In this document: piece by piece, positions 23,221 to 34,440 of the stretch
Layout: every line of letters begins with the position of its first letter
How positions within the stretch are numbered: the first letter of the stretch is position 1
Source of the DNA: Hyaloscypha bicolor E
Lineage: Eukaryota; Ascomycota; Leotiomycetes; Helotiales; Hyaloscyphaceae
Length of the DNA: 64,000 nucleotides
Assembly (NCBI RefSeq): GCF_002865645.1
Contig: NW_020194552.1
Coordinates: 496,001 to 560,000 of the forward strand
Direction of reading: 5' to 3'
Notes under the pieces: model-generated
What the model was told of the DNA's origin: nothing
The model's input: the letters and a program-made list of their open reading frames with translations, nothing else
Databases searched by the model: none
Made by a program: the position numbers and the translations under genes

Positions 23221-23652
23221 TTCGACGGCAAACGTGCAGATGCAGATGCGGGGACGAGATGCGGTTATCTGGAAGGCATTTTCAATTCCCTTGACATTTG
23301 ATCGAGAAACGGGAAATTCGCCATGGTGGGTCGTCCACTGAGGTGGGGTGTCGAAGATGTAGCCGGTGACTAAGCCATGCCTCGATATGGCCGCCGCCCT
23401 TCGCCAGATCGCCGATCCAGCAAAGAGAGAGGAAAGTATTGGGATTTTGTGCAATGGCTGATTTTTAATACTAGAGAGGGTAGTGCGTTGTGTGAGGGTG
23501 TGGGCACGGGTTGTTTTGGTATAATAGGGGAAAAGGGGGGAAGCGATGCTAGGCCGGAAAACTGCCTCGCCGCTTGAAGGTCGCTGAACATTACTCGGTC
23601 CGGCACAGACCTCCCATACATACAATCTCATTCTTCTATAGATCTATCAAAT

Positions 23653-25217
23653 CTATCGTACAGCTCCCTCAGCTTTGAGCTTCTTTATCTCACTCCCACT
23701 CAGTCGCAAAACATCCCGCAAAATCTCATCAGTGTGCTGTCCCAACATCGGCGGCACGCTCCGAATACTCGGTTTACTCTCGCTGTACTTCACAGGCGTA
23801 TTAACCATCTTGATCGGCCCGCACCACTCATGCTCCATCTCTTTCACCATGTCTCTTGCTAACACATGTTCATGGTTCAGCGTTCCTTGAATATCGTTCA
23901 CTGCTGAATATGGCAGCCCTGAGCCTTCGAAGACGTCCAGCCATTCTGAGGTGGTTTTGGTCTGGGTTATGGCTTCGATTAAATCGTCAAGTTCCACGCG
24001 GTTCGCCACGCGGGAAGTGTTGATGGCAAACTTGGGGGAGGTCTTCCATTCGGGATAACCGAGACGGTCGCAGATGATTCCGAAGAGACGGTCGTTGCCG
24101 CCCCCGAAGAGGATATCGCCATCCTGGGTCTTATAAGCTCTGTATGGGACAATCGATGCTATTCCACATTATCAGTCCAAGCTTTTCCCTGCCAAAATGG
24201 TGTGGAACGCGCACGATGAGCAGTCCCCCATCGCCCCTGATCCTTCTCCCCACTAACCAAGCAACTGCTCGCCAGATTCGCCAGCGTCGCAACCTGGCAG
24301 TCGCTCAGCGCAACATCGATATGCTGGCCCCTCCCACTCTTACCCCGCGCAATTATCGCGGCCATGATACTGTTACTCGTGTACAACCCCGTTGTCAGGT
24401 CGGTCACTGCGACGCCGACTTTCACAGGTGGTCCGTCCCGAGAACCGGTTATGTGCATCAGCCCCATCTCGGCTTCGACCATTACGTCGTAGCCTGCTCG
24501 ATTGGAGTAGGGCCCTGTCTGTCCGTACCCGGTTATGGATGCGTAGATCAGGCGGGGGTTTATTGAGGAGATGGTGGCATAATCGAGGTTGTATTTTTGG
24601 AGCGTGCCCGGGAGGTAGTTTTCGACTAATATATCAGCTTCGGCGGCGAGCTTGTGTAAGATTTCGACGCCGGCGGCGTGTTGGAAGGAGAGCCCCAGGG
24701 ACTTTTTGTTGCGGTTTACCTGTGGAGAATTGGTCCGTTGGGGTTGGGGAAGGAGGAAGAGGGGTATATACACACGGCGAAGAAATACGCGCTCTCTCCT
24801 GCTCCTTCTTTGCCTGAATCGGGGAGATATTTGGCGTATGGTGGGCCCCATGCCCTTGTATCGTCGCCTCGAGTGGGATGCTCGATCTTTATTACTTCTG
24901 CGCTGGGGGTTGTGAGTCGTGGTGTTTGAAGTTCGAGGGGTGGACGACCTACCCCAGATCGCCGAGGATTTGCGTGCAGTACGGCTAGGGCAGACTCAGC
25001 ACGTTTTCTATAGGATTTAAAGAGGAGAACCTACGCCGGCAAGAACCCTCGTCATATCCAGCACTTTGTAGCCCTTCAGAGGGAGCGTCATATCGTCCGC
25101 GGCGACCTCGGCAAATCCTCTGCGCCGGACGCTGTAGATCGCCGAGCGCATGCCATTGGGATGTGAAACTGCTCGTGAAGCTCGGAGGAGTGAGCGAGGA
25201 AATATTGATGGTGCCAT
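23653..25217 (-). CDS. Class III CoA-transferase (CaiB/BaiF), probably mitochondrial
   Basis: At least six exons close in phase. MAPSIFPRSLLRASRAVSH with further Arg/Ser is a mitochondrial-type presequence. Then come LKGYKVLDMTRVLAG, PYCTQILGDLG, AEVIKIEHPTRGDDTR, VNRNKKSLGLSF and DILVENYLPG, all diagnostic for the family. GYGQTGPYSNRAGYDVMVEA holds the catalytic Asp (in GYD) that forms the mixed anhydride with the acyl group. The C-terminal half has FGGGNDRLFGIICDRLGYPEW and the end block LGQHTDEIL. The best match by plan is the succinate/glutarate or hydroxymethylglutarate CoA-transferase branch (human SUGCT-like), moving CoA between dicarboxylic acids in mitochondria. Substrate choice is inferred. 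The gene lies tail-to-head, 430 bases upstream of the kinase. Confidence 0.85.
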
Positions 25218-25484
25218 GATATGTACAAAGAGATGTCTGGGTGGAAGAGAAGCTTGGAAGAGGAAGTGTAATGTTGCCCCGCTACCCCAGATTTCTCGGC
25301 TTATTTTCGGGCCGGGCGAAAATGGTTTCATCCCAAGTCTGGACGAGGGACAACCTTCACTTTTCCATCACAAACATGGATTTTATGTGTCGTGATATTG
25401 CTCAACCAACAGCTCTTTACGCTACTGTGAGAAAAGAGCCGTTCCAGCAATGTCTTTCAATTCTTTCACGGAGCCCTCCTCAAT

Positions 25485-26746
25485 CTATATAAAAGCCTTC
25501 GTTCTCTTGAATTCCCACACTGATCCTGCCGAGCCGCTGGAAGGCAAGGCTGTATATCCCAGAACTCTTTCGATGAATACCAACACCGCCATTGCGGATA
25601 CCTCTCTGAATCGCTCTGTCTCCAGTGTTAAGGTGTCGTGGAGAAGTCCCAGTCCGAAAGCCGATTCGTGCAATTTGATCTCGACAATAGGCGGCTGGAT
25701 CGAGTCCATCATCAGCACTAATTCTTGGCCTATCTTTCCATCCCTCATTCTACAATCGGAGGAACAATGTTATAGGTTTGGAGAACGGGGATACTTACTC
25801 GGTCACTTCTCCCAGTGTCTCCTCGACACCATCTCTTCAAGTACTGGTCCAGGCTGGCCAGACTGGGTGCGTGACTTCCTTGGATGACAACTCTTTGTCT
25901 GCCTTCCTGTTTCACCACGATCCAGTACGGTGGGCTACGTGTTAATTCTTCTGGTCTTGGGATTCTTGCGAGTTCTGGAATCACATCTGGTCCAGTGTCT
26001 TTTGCCCCGGGTGGTGCCTGCTTCTGGCGGGATGGAACCACGGTATGGCTTTCTGGAGACCCGAGATCGAGGTCAGCCCAGTCTTCCGCATCTTCGGGTG
26101 CCAGTATGCTGGTGCCAGCTGGCTCGTCTAGCTCCGTAGCACCCAACATAGGAGAAGGAGCGAAGAGTCTCAGGAGATCGGAGGTGAAACCGGCCAGGAC
26201 AGTACTCTCCTGCGGTATTTTTCCCTTGGGGAGTGCGATGACGAATATGGATTTGTTCGCATCCCATGCTGTGACTGGACGGGTCGATTTCCCCGAGACC
26301 TGTAACTTATATTAATGTTTGAATGAGCAAGCTGTGGACTGGAAAGTACCTCGATCATGAGATCAAGTCTATTGACATGTGTCAGAGCATCCAGCAACTT
26401 CTCGACTGCGTCTTCATTTTCCTCGCTCTCCAACCAAGACATGAAAGCATCGCACCAGTTAATGATGACTGTCGCTATACTTGGTACGAACGTGGCGTTG
26501 TCGGGGTAGAAGGCTTGCAGTGTCTTCCACAGCATCAGCCATTCCGGGTCGAGGGTGACCGGGTAGCCCAGAACCTCTTTCACAGCTTCTTTTTTGAGTA
26601 CGAGCGGTGATTGTGGAGATTCGATATGGTCACGAATATTCTGTCGAATGCGCGTAGCTCTGAGGACAATGTCAGTAAGTAAATCGCGAGCTTGGGAACC
26701 TTGAGAAGTCTCACAGAACAGGTTGGCTTGTGCTTGCAAATGCCAT
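25485..26746 (-). CDS. Unknown protein, about 320 residues
   Basis: An ATG at 26746 gives MAFASTSQPVL; a 55 nt intron with GTGAGA, a TTACTGAC branch site and CCTCAG then joins in phase to ATRIRQNIRDHIESPQSPLV. A second intron (26335-26290 area, GTACTT to TTACAG) joins LMIE to VSGKSTRPVTAW in phase. The middle is helical, then Pro/Ser-rich (PSRQKQAPPGAKDTGPDV). A final exon (about 25748-25485) looks coding (GKIGQELVLMMDSIQPPIVE, HDTLTLETERF), but the obvious GTAAGT/TAG intron puts it out of frame; a weaker GTGTCG donor would keep it. No domain is recognised. The C-terminus is therefore uncertain. Confidence 0.55.
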
Positions 26747-27281
26747 AGCGGTGTTTCTCAATTTGGTGGATTTTATGAGATATTTTTGTGATTAATAAAT
26801 CTGAGGGATTTGAAAAATCCCCTTTCTACTTCTGCAGAGCTTCGGAGCTCGTTGAGCTGAGGGGTGGTGAACCTGTCCCGTTCCGTGTGGAAGGGATGGC
26901 ACGGACGTCCAGCACCATTCAGGTCCCCTGAATCCTATTTCAGGCTAGTCGGCAAGAAGCGAATGCCACAACACGGCCGTCTTTGTCTTTGAAACCCGCT
27001 TTTTTTTTGGCCTTCCTGTAATCTTCCTTCAGAAAAGCCTTCGAAATCCTTAAATGTCATTTTAGTTGCGGTCAGTCCTCTACAAGGTCAGAAAGACACG
27101 GCACCGCTCTGCTCATTCGCTGGGAAAAGTTTCCTGCTCCGTGTTATGCCGCCTTCAAACGCCATAGCACACCGCCCAGGGGGTCCGGCAAGGCTGAGTA
27201 CAGTCTGCCTTGATGTTGCCTTGACGAGACGTTGCTAATCAAGGGGTGAAGAACGTCACATGGCCAGGTACCTCGGATTTA
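26747..27281. other. Divergent promoter region between two unknown genes
   Basis: The interval separates the minus-strand gene starting at 26746 and the plus-strand gene starting at 27391. It holds a poly-T run near 27000 and no supported coding frame. Confidence 0.45.
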
Positions 27282-27289
27282 TATAAAAG
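27282..27289 (+). promoter_or_regulatory. TATA box of the 27391 gene
   Basis: TATAAAAG lies 102 bases upstream of the ATG and is followed by a CT/CA-rich leader (about 27325-27365), the usual layout of a strongly expressed fungal gene. Confidence 0.5.
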
Positions 27290-27390
27290 GTGCACTTTCA
27301 TCCTGAGCGAAACCAAAATTCACATCTGCTCCTCTTCAAATACCCAACAATCTTCTTCTTCACGTTTAAAACCAAAACAAGGCCGTGATC

Positions 27391-28470
27391 ATGTCTGCCG
27401 ATAAAGCCCCAGTTGAGAAGCTCCCTCTCACTGCTCGCAAAAATGGTAAGTCAATATCAAGCTCTCCCACTCCTCAGTCTACATATTAATCCTGGTCATC
27501 TAGTCCGAGATGGCTGGGAGGCCAAGAAGGGTGCCCTCGAGGAGCAAATGCTGACTCTCCTCGGTGTCCCGTGGAAGTTTGAAGTCAATGCGCTCGCAAT
27601 ATATCCCTACGCCGAGGCAGATTCCTACGGCCACAACTCGCCCGGCGATTGTATCTTCGCGTAAGTCCCCAGCCATCCTACCAGAGTCAATCTAACAATT
27701 AAAAAAAAGGTACTTTGATGCCTTCGTCTGGTCCCTCAAGAACAGCTTCATTGAGTACCACGGCGACGCTGGCAAGGAAGAGCTCAACACCGTATGCCCA
27801 ACCCACACCGTGACTTTCCTTGCATCTCCCAAGTTCTCCTACTGTGGCTGCGACGTCCAGGACGGCCAATTCCGTCTGCTCTTCCACCCAGAAAAGCTGG
27901 GAACCAACATCAGTCACGTCGGCGAGAAGATTGCAGAAGCACTCTCCACCGCTCCTCAGCCAGAAGGTGCTTCCACGCTCAGCTACGCTGCACGTCACTC
28001 CATCAAAACTGAGTACACCACCAAAATCATCCCCATGCTTGAAAAAGCCCGCACCTTGCTCCAGAATCCAAAGCTGGAATTCCAGCCGGGATTTGAGGCT
28101 CTGGGTGAGAAGCTGAAGAATGGAAAGGATGTGCGTGATGATTGGGAAACTAATCTTGGTGACTTTGCACGGAAGTATTATGAGAGCTTCATTGATGTGC
28201 TGGAGAGGGAGAAGTTTGGAGAAGATGAGATGTTGAGAGAAGGGCTTGAGGAAGGTGTCCCGAAGGGAGTTGTGCAACTGAAGCTGGTTGATGTGTTGAA
28301 GAACGGGGGGTACAATGAGACTGTGTTGGATGATGGAGTTTTGAGCATTCAGGTGAGTTTCGTTTATCATGTTTTGAAATGCTTTGCTGACTCTGTTGAT
28401 GTAGACTACCCCTGATCGATGGGGAACGAACATCCACTATTCTTGCGAAAAGCTGGTTGACCTCTTGTAA
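27391..28470 (+). CDS. Conserved-looking protein of unknown function
   Basis: Four exons close in phase: 27391-27445, 27504-27660, 27710-28352 and 28405-28470, for 306 residues. The introns are 49-58 nt with GTAAGT or GTGAGT donors. The protein has no signal peptide or membrane span. It contains FEVNALAIYPYAEADSYGHN, a Cys pair in FSYCGCDVQDGQFRLLFHP, a long charged helical part (DNWETNLGDFARKYYESF-like) and a short last exon TTPDRWGTNIHYSCEKLVDL. I do not recognise the family. A TATA box and CT-rich leader suggest good expression. Confidence 0.7.
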
Positions 28471-28858
28471 CAAGCATCAACCCAGGCACCAGCCAGTGTA
28501 TCACGCTTGGAGGCTATATTACGCAATGATGGAAGGTGTTGGGGGAGGAGCTAAAGGGGAGACCTCATTCAACCATGATGACTCATACAATTCCAAGTCC
28601 CCTTTCAAAGTTCCATTATTCTCAGTTCACCGCTCAAATTCTGTCCGTGCATCACGCTCGTATAATCGTATTCATGCGGTGCCCAAATAAATTGCCTAAT
28701 CGGCGTCCCCAAGCGCGTTGTGGCTGCATGAGCTGAACTTTCAGAAAATCCTTCGCCGGTTCCGTACCTGCATGACCCCACATTCGCTTTTTGCTTCTTC
28801 CTCCCGTCTCCACAAAATGAAACCGAACTACATGTACACAAGGACGCTGGCTTAAAAT
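28471..28858. other. Convergent intergenic region
   Basis: This holds the 3' flanks of two convergent genes; no frame with a domain is present. Confidence 0.4.
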
Positions 28859-30653
28859 TTAGATGTCGTTATGAAACCTTGGCGGGGACTGCCATGTATA
28901 TCCCCTCCATCGTGACCCATAGACACGTAGCGCGAACATCGGGAGCAAGAACGCAACGTTCAGCATCGCGAAGACGAGCCATGCGCATTGGAATTTGATT
29001 CTGTTGCCAAGAGGAATCCTGTTCTTGTGTTTAGTTGTCGAGGTTGGGGAGATGGCCTTGGTTGTGACTCACGCGTAGAAAGAGATGAGCGCAGAGAAGA
29101 TGGAGCGGAAAGTATTAAGCACTGTTGAGATTTCTGCGCTTTGCGGTTTATAACACTGCATAACCTCATCAGCAACAACCTTTCTCTCTTTCTTGGAAAT
29201 GGAATGAAGGGAGATGAGGTGAGATGGCTCACATCGGTGCAATAAGCATACACCACCGTCGTCGCAACCTGCAACCCAAGACACGCAATCCCCATCCCAA
29301 ACGCCGCCCCAACCCACCCAACTGTCTTGTAATGCGTCAAGCACACCCCATCGATAATCACGCCTATCGGTAACAATAGTGCAAGCCAAATAGCATCGAG
29401 TCTCGCCTCTGGTTTCCGCACTCCGTCATTCTTCTTGGCATATCTATAAACCATATAATCCGTCACCCAACCGGCATTGAATTCTCCAATTAGGCACCCG
29501 ATGAGGAGAGGGATGGAAAGTAAGAGGCCAGTTTGTGCCACGTTGAAGTGGTAGAACTTTGCGAAGAGGGAAGAGCCGGTTGCGGCAAAGAGCACGGTCC
29601 CGTAGCCGAAGGAGATCATATAGTACAGGCCAGGGATAAGGATGGAGATGTATTTTAGCATGTAAAACGGCTCGAGAAAATCTGTTGCTCTGAGGTTGCG
29701 GTCAGCGAGGCGACCGCGTTTAAAGAGCAGGAGGTCGGTATATGATGCTGGTTTGTAGTCAGAGGAGGATGTGGTGGTGGATTTGCGGGAGTACAAGGTT
29801 TCGGGGAGGCAGATGAGGGTGATGAGAAAGGTTCCCAGTTGGATGTAACCCTAGTGATGTTAATTGATGGTTTTAAGAGGGGAAAGGAGGTGACGAACAG
29901 GAATGTTGAAGCATTGTTGCCAGCCAAGGTTCTGAGCTATGTATCCTCCGATCAATGGTGCTAGGTGTGGCCCATTGGTAAGAAAGAAAGTGTAAACTCC
30001 CATGTAGAGACCCCTCTCATGCATGAAATACAAATCACAAATTGTAGCACCACCAATAGCTACATTTGATCCTGCGCCGATACCATTGAAGACTCTGGTG
30101 ATGAGGATGCCGTTCCAGGTGGTGCAATGTCCCGCGATGATGTTCGTGATGCCAGCTAGAAGATTTCCCAAGAGGTAAACTGGACGACGGCCATAGACGT
30201 TTGCCAGAGGTGAGATCAAAAGTGGTCCAACGCCAGCGAAGATAATGTACACTGTTAGTTCATAGGATACTTGAACAGTTGTGATTTTGAATGCTTTTCC
30301 AAGAGGGACGAAGGCGGGATTGATGACGGCGGCACTCATTGGACCCATGCATGATAGCCAGCTGATTTGGAGGGCGATCAATAGCTTGAGTGTTGGGGAC
30401 CAGTTCTACAGAAGTTAGAATTGTGGTCAAGCGTGTTCAAACAAGGTTGTTGACTTACGAGTGGATCATCTTTGTGTTGAGTTGGCTGTGGCACAAGTGG
30501 TAGTCCATGCTTGTCTAATCTGAGATTGCTCGTATCGTCTCTGTTGAGCTTTTGATGATTATTTAGGTCAAGTCCTGCGTCGTTTTGTCCATTTGTATTT
30601 CTTGACACATCATCTATTTGGCTCACTTGTGCTTTTTCGAGAGCCGGATCCAT
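28859..30653 (-). CDS. MFS transporter, DHA1-type
   Basis: Five exons can be traced, ending with TAA at 28859-28861; the last one reads PLGNRIKFQCAWLVFAMLNV and ends in HNDI. The N-terminus is hydrophilic (MDPALEKAQVSQIDDVSR). About twelve hydrophobic spans follow, with the motif LANVYGRRPVYLLGN between spans two and three (family motif A) and IGAGSNVAIGGATICDLYF (motif C region, drug:H+ antiporter type). A long central loop (SRKSTTTSSSDYKPASYTD) separates the two halves. Such proteins move small organic molecules across the plasma membrane with protons. Its start faces the amidohydrolase at 31404 across a 750 bp shared upstream region, which suggests joint regulation and an aromatic acid as a possible substrate; that is inference. 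Confidence 0.85.
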
Positions 30654-31403
30654 CGTACCAAAGTGTTTCTACGGTATACTGTTGGAGATAATGCTCAGAA
30701 ACAAAGTTCAGGATTGTAATAGTAATTTAAATGGAAAATTCGAAGAGGCTGACTGCAGTGCCAAGATCCAGGTGATCGATGTTATCTGGTAACACTTAAC
30801 CGGCAACAGGGGTAACGAGACGAGGAGGAAAACGATTCGCTGCTCCGGTGTTTTAACGCAAGGGTGGGAGCTACCAAGAGTGAAGTTGCATAATATTACT
30901 GCCAGTAGCATCCAAGCGGTTGATATGCCATTGTTATGTTTTGGGAGGAAAGTCTGAAGGAAAGTGGTGCAGTTCAAATATATGTGGCGAAGGTTGGGAA
31001 GCCCATAAAAATGTGGCTTTAGAAACTCAAATACCGTACCTCGCGAACACGAGTGCGTTACATCGCCTGCTGAAAGGAGTATTCATAGGATTCATTTAGG
31101 ACTAACAGTAATAGTAGAGTCCTATGGGAAGCTTCAGAGAACTCATACCCCGCATACGGGAGTTGTTCCCCCTGCGCGCCACACCCCGCAGTAGCGGGGA
31201 GGATGGAGGATCTCCGTAACATCAGGAAGTATCTTTCCGATAACAGCTTTCTAATCCCTTTAAGACTCGACTTGAGATACGCGCTCGTTTCACTCATCTG
31301 AACGCGCTCTAAGGTTTCAAGCAACGGAGAAACTCTGCTTCGATTTCCGCTATCACAGTATTTAACCGGGCATACTTCACTGCCACCGGCTAATATCCGC
31401 ACA
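30654..31403. promoter_or_regulatory. Shared divergent upstream region (MFS / amidohydrolase)
   Basis: The two start codons face away from each other over 750 bases with no coding frame between. No specific operator could be named from the sequence. Confidence 0.4.
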
Positions 31404-32945
31404 ATGCTTGGGAAAATCGCTCTCGAGGAATGCTGGACGATTCCAGAGGCTCTGGCAAACAACGACCCAGGGAAATTTGTTGCATCTGGGACTGGTGATC
31501 GCCTGACGAGAGAACTTCTCGATATCCATGACATGCGACTTCGCCAGATGGATGAAAACGGCGTTGACTTCATGGTTCTATCATTTGTCTCAGCAGGATG
31601 TCAAGGAATATCAGATCCTGCGAAAGCAGAAGCGCTAGCTACACTTGCAAACGATAAACTCGAGGAAGAAGTGATGAAGAACCCCACAAGATTTGCGGCT
31701 TTTGCGGCAGTCAGCATGCACGATCCAAAGCAAGCAGCCAAGGAACTGACCCGCTGTATGACAGAGAAGAAAGGTTTTGTCGGCGTCCTCCTCAACGACT
31801 TTCAGAGTAGTGGACCGGACGGAAATACAATGTTATTCTTTGACCAACCTGAGTATGACCCATTTTGGAAAACTGCCAATGATCTCAAAACACCAGTGTA
31901 CTTGCATCCGAGAATATCTTCAAGTCTCATCCATAACCAGATGTGGAAGGGGAGACCGTGGTTGGACTTTTCTGCCCTTGGATATGCAGATCGCCTCAAC
32001 ATGCATATTCTGGGAATCATCACCAATGGTGTACTTGATCGATTCCCTGATGTGAAGTTGATTTTTGGTCACATGGGTGAACACATGTAAGTACCGCGGG
32101 AGCTTTCGAGTGGAGTTGCTGAATGCTGACTTCGCCTTCAGACCTTATGATATTTACCGGATTGATCACAAACTTGATCGGGCTCGGTTTCCCAAGATGC
32201 CTATGCGAAAAGACAAGCTCGTCCGAGATTATTTCGGGGATCAAGTGTTCATCACGACAAGTGGGCATTTCTCAACACTATTGAACTGGGATCGATTTAT
32301 CGGTGGAAAATCGATATATTGGAGATTGACAATCTGTAGAATGACTAGTTTTGACTAGATACAGGAGAGTGATTCCATAAAAAACAGAGGGAATGGGTTC
32401 CCTAGCTATATTCCTGATTTCCACCCCACCATGTGATTTACCCCGCACTTACTTGGTGGTGGGAACGATTTACCAATCTGATTCCTGAACGTACGTTTAA
32501 GGAACGTAATCGAATGGCGATACTAATAAACGATTGGTGTGTTCGTACGTAAGTAATACCCAATAATCGGACGAACTGAATTAGTGGTTGAACCTGGAGT
32601 GGAAGGAAAGGATGCTAGCCAAGCTAGCTAGTTCAACAAACACCCGCTCTGGTGTGTGCAATGGGAGAGATTGGTTCTCAGTCGATCATGTTCTCAATTG
32701 ATTATCCGTTCGAGAGCATCCCAAATGCATGCGCGTGGTGGGACGAACATGTTTCGGTGAATCAGCATGATTTGGTGAACATGGGCAGGAACAATGTGTT
32801 GAAAGTGCTCCCGAGGTTGACCGAGGAACCTCATAACTTGAAAATAATGACGCCAGCAGAGGGTCAAGTTGGTGGTCTTCGGGAAGGGAAAGTGACTTAT
32901 GGGATGTATAATGAGGACTGGAGCAGGAGGTTGGTGAAGCAGTAG
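31404..32945 (+). pseudogene. ACMSD/2,3-dihydroxybenzoate-decarboxylase-type amidohydrolase, split by an insertion
   Basis: Exon 1 (31404-32086) opens with MLGKIALEECW, whose Glu8 is a metal ligand in the family; His168 in VYLHPR is another. A 55 nt intron joins FGHMGEH to IPYDIYRIDHKLDR. Exon 2 reaches FITTSGHFST and is then broken by a 360 bp element (32279-32638). Past it the protein resumes as PALVCAMGEIG, FSIDYPFE (with the catalytic Asp) and runs to VKQ. Leaving out the element and one copy of its target duplication, the coding length is 1122 bases, an exact multiple of three (373 residues). The family decarboxylates hydroxybenzoates or related acids. As written the exon runs into a stop inside the insertion, though a weak in-frame splice is conceivable. 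Hence function is doubtful. Confidence 0.75.
32279..32638. mobile_element. MITE-like insertion, 360 bp, in a coding exon
   Basis: The flanks carry a direct repeat AACAC (32274-32278 and 32639-32643), consistent with a 5 bp target-site duplication. The ends are inverted, TATTGAACT at left and the complement of TGTTGAACT at right (8 of 9 match). The interior has no coding frame and shows partial inverted repeats (a CCACCCCACCA arm near 32420 and TGGTGGTGGGAA near 32454). Removing it with one AACAC restores the host reading frame. Superfamily is not certain: a 5 bp duplication does not fit the common fungal TA or 8 bp classes. Confidence 0.7.
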
Positions 32946-34440
32946 AGAATAAAAACCCGGAATCGTTATCTCATTCCTTGAAGCAAAGACTACTTTTATG
33001 AGACAACTTTAATGGTTAGACAAGAGTGATATTCAGACAACCGATGCCCCCTTTTCTAAAGCTATATGGGGACCCTAACCGCGCTATATTCATGGACAAT
33101 ATGGGCTCGCGCGCGACTGTAACAGAAAAGGCTATTTGGGTGAATGACGATACTACCTTGGGCAATGCAATGGACAGAAACGGCCTTGACAGTGTCCCGA
33201 TATTGACTAAGATGTGAAGTCCTAGACCAAATATAACAATTTGCTATCTTACCCATACATTCACTAATTTGACTAAAGTTGGGGTAGTTGTCGATAATTG
33301 TCTGTCAGGACTTGTACCATAGCCCCTATATATGCCCTGCGGGTTTGGTGCATATCAGCAATGCGGTCTTATTCTAGTGATACGGTCATTTTCATAACAA
33401 CTCCCACAATTTCACAAAATCAAAAAAATTGAAAGAAGCCAACAATTGCGTAAGTATTAATAGCCGGACCTTTATATAAACTTTTTTTTTAAGATCCTGT
33501 GTTATGTTGTGAAGTCACCAAAAATTCTGGACTTTTTTTGTTAGGGAAAATAGAGCGACCATATCACTGATTTTTGACCATATCGCTGATAGGCACTAAA
33601 CCCGCAGAGACGCAGGGGCTTTAGTGGAAGTCTTGACGCTCGATTAAGCCAATGCATGACGATACCGTAACCCCGGCAAATTCATCACGAAATTTCTCTC
33701 CCAGTCACAGCAAAAGGGAAGGGTGTGTGAAAGTCTCGCATTGGTCTACGTAAAAGTCATCGCTTAGGTTTTTGCAACGTGTAGTGATTTCAAGTCCTCC
33801 AACCTCCCATTTCCCAATCCATCCTCCCAACTATGTTCAGGCCGGGATTGCCTATCCAACCACGCCACTCGCCCATCAATACCGCTAGTCCAACCACCAA
33901 TCCAGCTTACCCACAACAACATCATCCTTAAGCGCTTCGGGAAGATCAGGAAGAGACCGCTTAGCAGAAGTATCTAGTGACTTGGAACGACCTGGTCTAA
34001 TATACACCAAACTCATGTGTTTCGACTTGGGGAAGGAAATACATCCAAGACTCTACACTTTTGGGCAAGTGGGGGTGCCGCGCGAGTGGGGTGCACGTCA
34101 TACGTTACCAGCATAAGGTCTGTTTGCACCGGGTGTGCCGGTCAAGGCTGAGTTGAAACCTACGTGGTGCTCTTTCACTCTCAATTTGCCCCTTTCTCGC
34201 GGGGCGCTAGAGGAGGCGCATTGCGTGGCTTGCAGTTGACTGGATTACATGAAAATGCCCTTTTGTTCGCTGTTCTGAGTGGCCTGGTTAGTTCATGGGG
34301 CGGGACGAGTCCTTTCATCTCCGCGCACGGCAGCCTCGTCTGCCCTTCTGATTTCTATATTTCATACCAATGATCCCCTTCCTTCGTTAAAAAACTGTTA
34401 TTGTCATTTTATTCCCACTATCGCAGTTCATCAGATTGTG
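32946..34440. other. Intergenic, short tandem repeat, no gene
   Basis: No supported coding frame. A near-perfect tandem pair GACCATATC(A/G)CTGAT lies at about 33557-33590. A poly-T run and a TATATAA stretch lie near 33473-33490. Confidence 0.4.

Noticed and set aside
32142..32945. The 360 bp segment as an ordinary intron of the amidohydrolase
   Set aside because: It is about seven times the local intron length, has no consensus donor at its edge, and carries target-duplication and inverted-end marks; a weak splice inside it remains possible and is noted.
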